A DNA stretch of 64,000 nt from Armatimonadota bacterium (GTDB lineage Bacteria > Armatimonadota > Fimbriimonadia > Fimbriimonadales > Fimbriimonadaceae). The notes under the pieces are model-generated. The model was not told where the DNA came from, ran no database searches, and saw only the letters and a program-made list of their open reading frames with translations. The stretch lies in the NCBI GenBank assembly GCA_025360125.1, contig JANYCU010000053.1, positions 40,616 to 104,615 on the forward strand. Direction: 5' to 3'. The stretch's first letter is position 1, and every line of letters begins with the position of its first letter. This document shows, piece after piece, positions 20,618 through 30,041 of this stretch. The position numbers and the translations under genes are program-made.

Positions 20618-22875
20618 TACTTATCGCCTTGAAAACGAGCCATTGTTACTCCGTTCAGTCCATCCTTGAGGAAGTTCGGGTTCAACCTTAAAATGTCGGG
20701 AAGCGATGCGCCGGACGTGAACAGAGGAACTCGATCTGCGTAAGGGTATAGCCTGTCATTTGTCGCCCCAATAATGCCAACGCCTCGTCCATTTTCAACC
20801 GCTGCCGCGAAGATAATTTCGTTTTCCGAGATCGATGCTGGATAGCCATTGTGGAAAATTGCAGCAAGTCTATTTGCTGGTAAATCTCCATAGATCAAGA
20901 GATTTCGAGAACCGTAAAGCTTCTCATTTTTTTGGTATTCCACATCGGTAATGATGTCAACGGAGCCGTTGCCGATGTATTCCAGTTGCTCAGAGTCAAA
21001 TCGAGCCTTGTTGCGAGCCCATCTGCGAACCGATTCTGAACCGCCAGTCGGTAGCACCATCGTGAGACGATTCTTAAAGATCGATTTAAATCCGGTTACG
21101 ATGGGTTGTCCCAGTATTCGATCGTTTAGCATTCCGGACAGGTTAACGACAATGGCTCCGTTAGGTTCCTCTTTCGTCGTCACGACCTTGCCGTTTACTT
21201 CGACAGTACAAGGTCCCTTCCCGTAGAGAACACTGGAATCCAGTTCGATAGACGCAACGTTCTTGCTCTCAATCACAAACTTCCGAAGACCCGGGAAGCT
21301 CGCCGCATGCACTTCCGATAGCGTTCCCGCTTCGTCCTGAGCCATGATCTTCAGCCAATAGCACTGATTCGATGCCGCCAAATTCGGCGTTTTGAAGGTG
21401 AAATCCCGAACTTCCTTGTACTTGGGTATTCGCGCTCGGGCAAACATGTCGAAGATCGGACCGTAATCCTCGCAACCCGAGCCTGGCTCGGGATCGGTGT
21501 CATACCAGTGGCTCGCGCCTTTCTCTTCGTGCCAAAACAGCATCGGATGGTCGGCAAGTTCCTTTCGCATATTTCGAGCCTCGGTGACGGGAACGTTATC
21601 GTCCACTTCGCCATGCATGATGAAGATCGGCTTGTTGTAATAGTTCGACTTCATCGACAGGGTGTCGCTGGCAGACATCGCTCGCTTTAATACATTTCCG
21701 ACTGGAGTATCGGGATAGGTGCTGCCCCCGCCATAAGACAAGAAGCTGACCCAGCCGGAACATGGCGCAATCGCGGCAAACTTGTCGGGATACAAGACTC
21801 CAAGTTGATAGGTGCCATGCCCGCCCATCGAGTGTCCGGTGAGATAGCTTTGCGACGGATCGGTTTGGTATCGCTTCTTGGCGAGCTCGAAAACTTCGAG
21901 GGCATCAATTCGGCCCATGTCTTCCCAGTCGAATCCGTATGGTCGTCGGTTGGTCGGACAAACGATATAGCCCCATGATTTTGGCTCGTAGGCGTCGGCT
22001 TGTCCCATAGCTTCGACGGATGCTCCGTGGAGCGACAAGAAAAGCGCTTGTCCGGGGCCGTCAGAGAGCGACGGATTGACGCCGTAGTACTGAACACTGC
22101 CATCGATCGAACTCACAAAAGTGCGCTTGTGCGACTGGTGCTTGTCGCGAACTCGTAACACGAGCGGCAGGGAGTCGACAACTTTTCCGCCTCGCTTTAG
22201 GTTCACCGTGTACTTTCCGTCGGCGTTGGGTCGAACCTCAAATCCAACTTTGCGAATCGATGTTCCCATGACTCGGGGGACTCGGGTGGTGACTCCACCA
22301 GCCTCAATCGAGATGTCATCCAGATCGCCAGGTGTGGCGTTTCGGACGATCATCGCCACCATCAAGTTCTCCTTTTCGCCCTTAATGATGTCCGGCGTCG
22401 TCTGGTCGCCCGGATTAAAGCTGATGGTCTTGGCTACGTCGACGAGTTTGCCTGAGAACGAGCCTCGACCAACCGCAAAAAGGAACGTGTTTTTGCCTTT
22501 TTTCAGTTGTACGGGCAGAGAACTATATCCCCACGAGTATGGGTCGCCCGCTCTTGGTTCGTTGTTGACGTAAACCATGGAGTCGCCTTTTGCCTCCAGA
22601 AACATCGGCTTGTCTGAAGTTGAGTTGACTTCAAAATAGGCGTAGCCCGACCCGAATTGACGACCGCCAAACGGCTTATCGGCGGTAGTCGTAACGTCAT
22701 CCCATTTCGAGGGGTCTAATGTGCCCTCATAGAGCGAAGCCTCGATTGGATCGATTCGAACCGGGGTCCGAGCATTCCGCCTAGCAGTTGTGACCTTTCC
22801 GCTGAGAAAGGGAATTTCTTCAGCAAAGGCAGCAGTTGAAATCAAAAGGCAAAGAGTGGCGATACCAGCTTTCAC
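20617..22875 (-). CDS. secreted esterase/prolyl-oligopeptidase-like alpha/beta hydrolase
   Basis: Signal peptide MKAGIATLCLLISTAAFAEE; ALFLSLHGASVEAMG; LTGHSMGGHGTYQLGVLYPDKFAAIAPCSGW; IMHGEVDDNVPVTEARNM. Confidence 0.8.
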   Translation of the reverse strand: MKAGIATLCLLISTAAFAEEIPFLSGKVTTARRNARTPVRIDPIEASLYEGTLDPSKWDDVTTTADKPFGGRQFGSGYAYFEVNSTSDKPMFLEAKGDSMVYVNNEPRAGDPYSWGYSSLPVQLKKGKNTFLFAVGRGSFSGKLVDVAKTISFNPGDQTTPDIIKGEKENLMVAMIVRNATPGDLDDISIEAGGVTTRVPRVMGTSIRKVGFEVRPNADGKYTVNLKRGGKVVDSLPLVLRVRDKHQSHKRTFVSSIDGSVQYYGVNPSLSDGPGQALFLSLHGASVEAMGQADAYEPKSWGYIVCPTNRRPYGFDWEDMGRIDALEVFELAKKRYQTDPSQSYLTGHSMGGHGTYQLGVLYPDKFAAIAPCSGWVSFLSYGGGSTYPDTPVGNVLKRAMSASDTLSMKSNYYNKPIFIMHGEVDDNVPVTEARNMRKELADHPMLFWHEEKGASHWYDTDPEPGSGCEDYGPIFDMFARARIPKYKEVRDFTFKTPNLAASNQCYWLKIMAQDEAGTLSEVHAASFPGLRKFVIESKNVASIELDSSVLYGKGPCTVEVNGKVVTTKEEPNGAIVVNLSGMLNDRILGQPIVTGFKSIFKNRLTMVLPTGGSESVRRWARNKARFDSEQLEYIGNGSVDIITDVEYQKNEKLYGSRNLLIYGDLPANRLAAIFHNGYPASISENEIIFAAAVENGRGVGIIGATNDRLYPYADRVPLFTSGASLPDILRLNPNFLKDGLNGVTMARFQGDK

Positions 22876-22910
22876 GAGGCGAGTTTACACCTAAAGGTGG
22901 GCAAAGAAGC

Positions 22911-23022
22911 TTTGGGAGTGCTCATGCCTGCATGAGCTTTAAACTGCAAAGCCTGCTTTGCTGAAATTTCAGCGAAGCAGGCTTCGCAGGCCAAAGCGCG
23001 AACAGGTTCGCGCAGTCCCAAA
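22911..23022. repeat. Modular hairpin element copy 2 (CCTG-loop subfamily, inverted)
   Basis: TTTGGGAGTGCTCATG(CCTG)CATGAGCTTTAAACTGCAAAG(CCTG)CTTTGC...CGAAG(CAGG)CTTCG...GCGAA(CAGG)TTCGCGCAGTCCCAAA. Confidence 0.8.
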
Positions 23023-23030
23023 TGAGTTTC

Positions 23031-23483
23031 TTACTTCAAATACTCGCTTACCTGATGAAGGTGGTACAGATCGTGGCCAGTGATGAATTGCACGATCTCG
23101 AGGACCGACATCTCACCCTTGTTCGGATGAACAATCGTGTTCGACCAATCATCCTCAGCGAGGCGAAGCAGATAGTCCACCGTGTCTCGGCGTCGGTTAT
23201 CAAACACTTCAAGCTCATGGTGAATATCCTTGTCCGAATACTTGTGCTCAGCCGCACGGCCATCTTCATCAAAATTCTCAACCGCCTTGCCGGGATATTC
23301 AATCGCAGTCGTGATGCGATCAAGCCAAGTTAGCTCCAAGTCAGCCAAATGCGCGACGACTTCCTTCAGCGTAAACCGGTCGCCTTCCAGGCTCGTGTCG
23401 TACAAGTCCGGTCGGATCGCGTCAACCATCCGGATCAACGTAGACGGAGTGTTCTCGATTTGGAGGTAGTAGTTACTTGGCAT
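23031..23483 (-). CDS. DinB-family protein
   Basis: DRFTLKEVVAHLADLELTWLDRI...SVLEIVQFITGHDLYHLHQVSEYLK; start moved to MPSNYY. Confidence 0.8.
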   Translation of the reverse strand: MPSNYYLQIENTPSTLIRMVDAIRPDLYDTSLEGDRFTLKEVVAHLADLELTWLDRITTAIEYPGKAVENFDEDGRAAEHKYSDKDIHHELEVFDNRRRDTVDYLLRLAEDDWSNTIVHPNKGEMSVLEIVQFITGHDLYHLHQVSEYLK

Positions 23484-23506
23484 AGTATTCCTATAAGGTA
23501 CCGACT

Positions 23507-25663
23507 TCAACGCACAATTTGCCGGGTGGTCCCACCGCCACCGTCTCTCTTTTTCTTCAAATCCTGTTGTCGTTTCATCGCTTCTGCCGCTTGTTTATAG
23601 CCTGCTTCTAGGTCGGCCTTAAATTCCTCGGGGAATGAATTGATTGTAAAGGTGTCTCTTCCAACTCGGTCAACATTCTGAAGATTTGCTCCCCATTCAC
23701 AATCCTTGGTGATATGGAGTCTCATTTCGTATCGTGACAATTTCGTGATGTAAAGGGCCTTCGGCTCAGACCTCTGAGATTCCTTGCCGTTGTAGAAGTA
23801 TCTGCCTTTGTATTCATCAGGATGATCAAGTTGATATTTCACCGCACCCCATCCTTTCGCATTCGACATCAAACCAATGGCTTGAATACCTTCGGCATTA
23901 ATCCCGTCCGCCTCCTTGACCTGCACTTCCGAAGTCTCTGTGATCTTAAAAATGGAATCCGGCAAAATGCCATTTGGCGCTTGGTAGGTCGGTTCTGCTC
24001 GGTTAATTCTTGAAACGTTCCGACTATCCTGATTCGACGGAATGATTCGAGGCCGATCATTAAAAAAGCAGCACTCGAATAAATGCGCCTTGAGGCGTGG
24101 ATTAAGCTGTCCATAGGGAATCCCCGTCGGACTAAATGCTCGAATCCGTTCCGATTCCGACAAGAGCCCAATGATTTTGAGCGCGTCCGGGTCGCAATAT
24201 TCTTCCTCGGCAGTTTGACCAAATTTTTCTAACAACCTTTCGACATAAGAAACTGCATTGTTCCGTGGACGAATCGCCGCGATAGCGGCACGCTCAGCGA
24301 TATTCACGCGGCCATTTGCCTGAACCGTGGTAATCAACCGCTTGAGATCTCTTCTGGGAAAAACAGGTTCGTCATTGGGTGGTTCCAAAAGCCTCACCCA
24401 GCTACCATCCTTGACCATAAAGTCTTCCAAAAGCGGAGTGAATTTTGGGTTTTGAATCATTTCGGCGTACATCGGCTCAAATTGATTGAGCCCGCCATCT
24501 CGTCCCAACGCAATTACATTCATATGAATGCGCTTAAAGTCATAAGAGATCCCTTCTGAATATCCAAACGCTAATGGGTCTCTCGAAACCGGGTCGGCGA
24601 TCATTTTGAGCACGGCATCTCGTCGAGTGGCCGGAATCTGTTCCGAGTGGCTCTCAAAGAACTGCTTGAAATCCGCTGAATCTTGAGAAAGCTTAAAGTT
24701 AGGATCGGGTTTAATCTCGAAGTCTTGAGCTTCCATCCCGGCAAATGCTCCCTCGTACGATGTTCCCCCGATCTTATAGGCAATGTTATCGTCAACTTGC
24801 GGAACACCGATAAGTTGCATTTGGTATGCCCCGTCGGTCGAGCAATAGACGGTGAAGATGAAGTCCTTCAATTCTGTTGGAAAAGTGCCGAAGGCATTGT
24901 TGAGATCGTCGCCAATATCATCTCCACCTAGTTCTACACCGGCGCCGCCAGACCGATTCGGTAATCGAACCGTCGTCTCTGGATTTCGAACCAGCGGTTC
25001 TGCCGTCTGAAACCAAGTCAAATACTCTTTGCGATATTGCTGGATTTCAGGTTCGATGTCAAATCCCATCGGTTGTTGCATCGCATTGGGATGAATAGCA
25101 TAGACGGCTCGATGCCCAAAAGGAATTTCTGCGATTCGCTTTAAACCAAATTCTTTTAAGAACCGCGAAAAGAATCGTTGGTTCGGCAATTGATATCCTG
25201 CGGCGGTAGGTCCCGGCCGCACCATTTGGTTGGGATCCTTCTTCTCTGCTTCATTCTTCATTTGAAAATACGTCTGTTTGGCAACTTCGGACGTATACAC
25301 TGGCTTTTCCGAAAGACTTTGGTCGCGCAGGTCGGCCGTCTGTTTTAGCATTTTGTATCGCATAGCGACGCCCCGCTCTAAATCTTCCCGCTCTTGCTTC
25401 GACGATTTTGTCAGATGCCATACCGCTCCCTTCCGCTCCCAACTTGCATTGATCAACTTCGCGATTTGGTCCCGAACGTCCTTCTCAGAAACTTGGGTTG
25501 CCTCGATCAAAATGTGCTTATTCGTCAGGGCGTTGGAGACATCCATCGGCGAATGATAAATCTCCGAGAGTTGAACCAAGACCTTTTCGATCGGTGCAAC
25601 CGGAATGTGAATGTCCTTGAGGACCGTCTGGTGAAACGAAAAAGCGAGTGCGATCGAAATCAT
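23507..25663 (-). CDS. hypothetical secreted protein, 718 aa
   Basis: Long ATG ORF with hydrophobic N-terminus; N-terminal ~70 aa (DIHIPVAPIEKVLVQLSEIYHSPMDVS) faintly STN-like; no confident family. Confidence 0.6.
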   Translation of the reverse strand: MISIALAFSFHQTVLKDIHIPVAPIEKVLVQLSEIYHSPMDVSNALTNKHILIEATQVSEKDVRDQIAKLINASWERKGAVWHLTKSSKQEREDLERGVAMRYKMLKQTADLRDQSLSEKPVYTSEVAKQTYFQMKNEAEKKDPNQMVRPGPTAAGYQLPNQRFFSRFLKEFGLKRIAEIPFGHRAVYAIHPNAMQQPMGFDIEPEIQQYRKEYLTWFQTAEPLVRNPETTVRLPNRSGGAGVELGGDDIGDDLNNAFGTFPTELKDFIFTVYCSTDGAYQMQLIGVPQVDDNIAYKIGGTSYEGAFAGMEAQDFEIKPDPNFKLSQDSADFKQFFESHSEQIPATRRDAVLKMIADPVSRDPLAFGYSEGISYDFKRIHMNVIALGRDGGLNQFEPMYAEMIQNPKFTPLLEDFMVKDGSWVRLLEPPNDEPVFPRRDLKRLITTVQANGRVNIAERAAIAAIRPRNNAVSYVERLLEKFGQTAEEEYCDPDALKIIGLLSESERIRAFSPTGIPYGQLNPRLKAHLFECCFFNDRPRIIPSNQDSRNVSRINRAEPTYQAPNGILPDSIFKITETSEVQVKEADGINAEGIQAIGLMSNAKGWGAVKYQLDHPDEYKGRYFYNGKESQRSEPKALYITKLSRYEMRLHITKDCEWGANLQNVDRVGRDTFTINSFPEEFKADLEAGYKQAAEAMKRQQDLKKKRDGGGGTTRQIVR

Positions 25664-25712
25664 ATGGGTTATGTCTGCATCATATCAAAAATTGGTGATT
25701 ACCGGGAGAGAG

Positions 25713-25752
25713 AAAAAAAATCAGGCCGAATTCTAATGAGAATTTGGCCTGA
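25713..25752 (-). terminator. Rho-independent terminator of the tricorn-like gene
   Basis: TCAGGCC...GGCCTGA stem followed on the minus strand by an 8-T run (aaaaaaaa on plus). Confidence 0.75.
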
Positions 25753-25770
25753 ATGGGTTTGCGAGTCGAC

Positions 25771-28700
25771 TTAGCCCTTTCCAAGCAGCTGAATCGCCTT
25801 ATCAAGCTGAGGGTCTTGACCGCTGAGGTACTGCTCAGGGGTAATCAAGACTTCAAAGTCAGGCTTGACGCCGTCGTCTTCCATGCTGGTTCCGTCGACT
25901 CGCCAAACGCCTGAGCCCGGCATTCGCGCATTGGTACCATCCACGAGCGGAAAACCGCCAGTATAGATAACGTAGCCCGGAGTACGTGTACCAACTAAAC
26001 GGGCAAGCTTTCTGGTTCGCATCGCTTCAGGAAACATTTCCGCATTCGAGAAGCTGGTCTGATCCATCATAACAATGATCGGAACATCCAAGGTCGCACC
26101 TGGTCCTTTAACCAACTGCTCGTCGCGAGGAATGTAGTTCATATTCTGCCGTCGTTCAAGAATGTCGATGATTTGGTCGGCCGTGTTTCCGCCGCCATTG
26201 CCTCGCACGTCAATGATAACCCCCTTCTTGCCCGGCGAATATTGCCATAGCTGTTGCTGGAATCGCTCTAGGGCCGGCGCGTTCATTCCCGAAATATGGA
26301 CGTAAGTCACGGCTCCGCTTGACTTCGACTCAACATACTTTCGATTCGATTCAAGTCGGTTGGAGGAAACAATTCCCGAATACTCACCTTGAGAGATCGC
26401 CCGATACTTCACTTCGCGAGTCTTGCCATCAAGCTCTTGCACCGTCATATTGAGGTCTCGACCCGTTTGATCGGCCAAAACATCTCGAAATATTATTTCG
26501 TTCGCAGAAACTTCCTTACCGTTGACCTTCAGGACAATTTCACCTGGGCTCAGCTTAGTCTTGGCGTAACTGCCAGGGCTGTGCTTCGGAACGTCCTTGA
26601 TCTTGATCCCTGGTCCGAAGTAGCTGTAATCCCAGCTAAAACCAAGATGAGCCGATGCCTGACCCTTGTTTCCGCCTGGTCCGGCCGAGACTTCCGAGTG
26701 AGAAGACTCAAGCTCGCCCACCATCATGCCAAGAACCGTGGCCATCTCACTTCGATGACCAACCGAAGGAAGTAACCTGGCGTATTTCTTGCCGATCGCA
26801 ACCCAGTCGCGGCCATGAAAATTCGGATCGTAAAATCCGTTATTGAATCCTCGCCAGAACTGGCGGAAAGCCGCCCTACGAGTCTGGGCCAAATCTCGGG
26901 TGAATTCACCGCGGAAGGCAATCGGTGTACTCGGGAAGCCAGGAGCTTTGAGATTCGTGGTAAAGACCTTGCCCGCTTGAGTGCTGACCATCGTCTTGCC
27001 ATCTTCACTAATTTCGTAGGTGCCCATTCCAGTTACCCGACGAGGATTCTCGCCACTGTAGTCAGCTTTGTAGATTCCGTCAGCACCGTTGTAGTAAAAT
27101 GTTCCGTCTTCCTTATCGAATTTGATCGAGCCGCCAATTCCTGCGGCAAGGACGCGAGCTCGAGTCTCAATCTCATCAAAATCGATCTCAACTTTTACTG
27201 CCTCCTTAGGCTTCTCGTACTTCATCGTCATCTCGGATGACCGCTGCATTTCGGGCTGAAGTGGCAAAGCATAAAGGCTTGCGCCTCGATTGAAGTAAAG
27301 GTATTTGCCGTCGGGCGTCCATGCTGGGCTCGAATGAGTCTGGTTGGTTTGCGTAACGTTAACCTTGTTCCCGTTCGTGGTGTCGACAATAAAGACGTTA
27401 TTGCCCGATTGCCAATAGTAGTAACCACTTCCCGACAAGGTCTCGACGAAAGCTACATAACGCCCATCCGGCGACAAGCTGAACTGGAGGTTGGACCTAC
27501 CGGGCCGAGAAACGACCATGGTTGGTGCTCCGCCCGTAACCGGAACCTTATAGATGCCGCCCTTCGCGCCGTACTGCTGATAGTACAGAGACTTTCGGTC
27601 GGGGCTCAATTGAAGATTATCAACCTGCGCATCTTCCGTTGAAATAACCGAAGCTTGCTTCGTCAAGAGGTCCATCATGTACAGTCGCTCGGAGCCGTCG
27701 CGGTCGCTGATGAAGAATACATTTTTGCCATCCGGAGCATAAACCGGGTCCGTGTCGAGGCCCGCCCAATCGGTCAATCGTGCGGCGTCGTCCTTATTCG
27801 GTCCTTCGCCTTTCTTCGTTGGCACCGACCAAATTTCGTTTTGAGCGGAGAACACGACCGTGCTGCCGTCTGGGCTTAAGGTCGCGTTCGAGGCTCCATC
27901 GGTAAGAACCATGTGCTCTTCGGTCGTCACCTTGTCATCAATATTGGCGTTGAATTCGACCTGCTTTGGCTCACCATTTGGCTTCATGACAAAGACGTCG
28001 CCGTTTCGCTCAAAGGCCAAAGTGCTTCCGTCCCGGCTAGCGGTCAAAAATCGAGTGCCGTCACCCGCATAGTTGGTCAACCGTTTCGCGCTTCCGTTCG
28101 ATTCGATCTTATAAACATTCGGTGTTCCACCAACTGTAAAAGTGACCCGACCAACGCTCTTGGTCAACGTGCTGCTACTCGGAACGGGTTCACTCATCGT
28201 GACCGCATAGATTCCCGAGGCAGTCGCTTGGGGCCAAAGGTGCTGGAATCCGGTGTTTCGAAGCTCCTTTCGAGTATTGGTCTTCTTATCAAAGATCCAA
28301 AGCTGCTCGGCCGCCGAACCCGTGTATCGAGGTCGGGTCCAAGGGAAACCGTATCGACCGTAAAGAATCTGATCGTTTGACATGGCCTGGGGGTCAGAGA
28401 TTGCCATTTGATCGAGGAAATATTCGTGGAGGGCTCCGGTTTCGATGTCCACCGAATAGATTCCTCGGTACGCATCATCAAGGCGTCGCTGCAAAAGAAT
28501 GGATTTGCCATCGGCTGACCATGAGCTTGGAATATCCGGGCCCGAGTTAAAGGTCACGCGCTTTGGTCGTCCACCATCTGCGTCAACCACAAATACATCA
28601 TTGTTGCCATATCGGTCGCTGGCAAACGCAATCTTGGTTCCGTCTGGGCTCCAAACGGGCCGGTCGTCCATCTCGACGTTGTCGGTTAAAGGAACTGCTT

Positions 28701-28869
28701 TCCCGCCCATCGCCGGAGCAACCCAAATGTCGCCCTGATAGCTAAAAGCAATCTTGCTTCCATCAGGACTAAGAGCAAGCCACCTGGCTCCAACAATTTG
28801 ATCAGCAAGCGCGAGACTCGAAAACGCTGAGAGAAGGGCCAAAACGGCAAAACGATTCCCTAACTTCAT
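25771..28869 (-). CDS. Tricorn-like protease: TolB-like beta-propeller, PDZ, S41 peptidase
   Basis: WLALSPDGSKIAFSYQGDIWVAPAMGGKAVPLTDN...RPVWSPDGTKIAFASDRYGNNDVFVVDADGG; IIDVRGNGGGNTADQIIDILER; DQTSFSNAEMFPEAMR. Confidence 0.9.
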   Translation of the reverse strand: MKLGNRFAVLALLSAFSSLALADQIVGARWLALSPDGSKIAFSYQGDIWVAPAMGGKAVPLTDNVEMDDRPVWSPDGTKIAFASDRYGNNDVFVVDADGGRPKRVTFNSGPDIPSSWSADGKSILLQRRLDDAYRGIYSVDIETGALHEYFLDQMAISDPQAMSNDQILYGRYGFPWTRPRYTGSAAEQLWIFDKKTNTRKELRNTGFQHLWPQATASGIYAVTMSEPVPSSSTLTKSVGRVTFTVGGTPNVYKIESNGSAKRLTNYAGDGTRFLTASRDGSTLAFERNGDVFVMKPNGEPKQVEFNANIDDKVTTEEHMVLTDGASNATLSPDGSTVVFSAQNEIWSVPTKKGEGPNKDDAARLTDWAGLDTDPVYAPDGKNVFFISDRDGSERLYMMDLLTKQASVISTEDAQVDNLQLSPDRKSLYYQQYGAKGGIYKVPVTGGAPTMVVSRPGRSNLQFSLSPDGRYVAFVETLSGSGYYYWQSGNNVFIVDTTNGNKVNVTQTNQTHSSPAWTPDGKYLYFNRGASLYALPLQPEMQRSSEMTMKYEKPKEAVKVEIDFDEIETRARVLAAGIGGSIKFDKEDGTFYYNGADGIYKADYSGENPRRVTGMGTYEISEDGKTMVSTQAGKVFTTNLKAPGFPSTPIAFRGEFTRDLAQTRRAAFRQFWRGFNNGFYDPNFHGRDWVAIGKKYARLLPSVGHRSEMATVLGMMVGELESSHSEVSAGPGGNKGQASAHLGFSWDYSYFGPGIKIKDVPKHSPGSYAKTKLSPGEIVLKVNGKEVSANEIIFRDVLADQTGRDLNMTVQELDGKTREVKYRAISQGEYSGIVSSNRLESNRKYVESKSSGAVTYVHISGMNAPALERFQQQLWQYSPGKKGVIIDVRGNGGGNTADQIIDILERRQNMNYIPRDEQLVKGPGATLDVPIIVMMDQTSFSNAEMFPEAMRTRKLARLVGTRTPGYVIYTGGFPLVDGTNARMPGSGVWRVDGTSMEDDGVKPDFEVLITPEQYLSGQDPQLDKAIQLLGKG

Positions 28870-28964
28870 GGTTGAACCTTACCGGAAATCGGCTCGTAAT
28901 GAATAGGGAATTTCTTATTCACATATCCACATTTTGGTTGCGATCCGCGTGTATCATATTGTTG

Positions 28965-29080
28965 TCTTTGGAGGTCTCGCCGTCGTGGGGGGACTGAAAG
29001 AATGGGGAAAGTCCGGTGTAAATCCGGCGCTGTGCCGCAACGGTAAAGATCACAATCTTAGCCCGAATGCCCGCTCTAAA
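28965..29080 (+). ncRNA. Cobalamin riboswitch
   Basis: GGGGAAAGTCCGGTGTAAATCCGGCGCTGTGCCGCAACGGTA core followed by B12-box-like AGCCCGAATGCCCGCT at about 29061-29076. Confidence 0.88.
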
Positions 29081-29221
29081 GAGAAAACGCTGTCGCCAAC
29101 GAGCATTTGGCTGATGTGTTTGAGCCGTTCGGCTCCCACACTTCTCTCCGCTCATCAACGATAGCCTTTGCTTCCGGCCAGGGGCATGTTGTGTTTCTGG
29201 CTGTTTAGCATGAGGCACAAT

Positions 29222-29992
29222 ATGAAAAGAAACTTAAACCGAGCCTTCACGCTCATCGAACTCCTCGTCGTCATCGCGATTATCGCCATCCTTGCCGCCA
29301 TCCTTTTTCCGGTCTTTGCCCAAGCCAAAGAAGCCGCCAAAAAGACCCAATCTCTCTCAAACCTCAAACAAATCGGCCTTGCTTGGACAATGTATGCGGG
29401 CGATTACGACGATACGGTGATGCGCGTGAGCATCAATGCCCCGCTGCCAAAGGTTACGTATTGGTGGGGTTCCTTCGACGGAACGAAGCTGCGAGAGGAG
29501 GAGGGCCTGCTGTATCCATACACGAAAGGGAAGGGAATCCAGCAAGATCCGAGCTTCCCCCAAGGACTGCGAACCGTGCTTGGTCAAACTGGATATGGCT
29601 ACAACTACCACTATCTTAGCCCCTCGACCTATAATCCACCGACATACGCCGAGACTCCCATTCCGGTGAATTACTCGCAGATCACCAATGTCTCCGAGAC
29701 AGTTTGCTTCGCGTCAAGCGCGCGAATCAACAATTGGTCCACCGCGACGCCGACCCTCGAAGGGAACACCTATTTGGAACCTCCGTCAAGCGATTTCCCG
29801 TCGTTTCACGCTCGCCACTCGGGCAAAGGCACGATTCTCTGGGTCGATTCGCACGCTAAAACATTAACTCCGACGTATCGAAGCGGAGCATTCGGCTACG
29901 GCTACAACTCGACGGATTTTGTCAAAAATCACCTTGGTGATATTGATATGGACGGCAACCTAGGCACCGACGAGTTGTTCGATTTGAACTGA
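29222..29992 (+). CDS. prepilin-type N-terminal cleavage/methylation protein (H-X9-DG-like) with C-terminal EF-hand/dockerin-like loop
   Basis: [82 protein letters not shown]-terminal [12 protein letters not shown]. Start at ATG 29222 preceded by GAGG. Confidence 0.9.
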   Translation: MKRNLNRAFTLIELLVVIAIIAILAAILFPVFAQAKEAAKKTQSLSNLKQIGLAWTMYAGDYDDTVMRVSINAPLPKVTYWWGSFDGTKLREEEGLLYPYTKGKGIQQDPSFPQGLRTVLGQTGYGYNYHYLSPSTYNPPTYAETPIPVNYSQITNVSETVCFASSARINNWSTATPTLEGNTYLEPPSSDFPSFHARHSGKGTILWVDSHAKTLTPTYRSGAFGYGYNSTDFVKNHLGDIDMDGNLGTDELFDLN

Positions 29993-29995
29993 GTC

Positions 29996-30032
29996 AAAAA
30001 AATGGGTTGGCATCCTTGGGAGATGCCAACCA
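29996..30032 (-). terminator. Rho-independent terminator of the BlaR1-like gene
   Basis: GGTTGGCATC / GATGCCAACC perfect stem, followed on the minus strand by ccaTTTTTTTg. Confidence 0.7.
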
Positions 30033-30041
30033 CCCTCTCGT

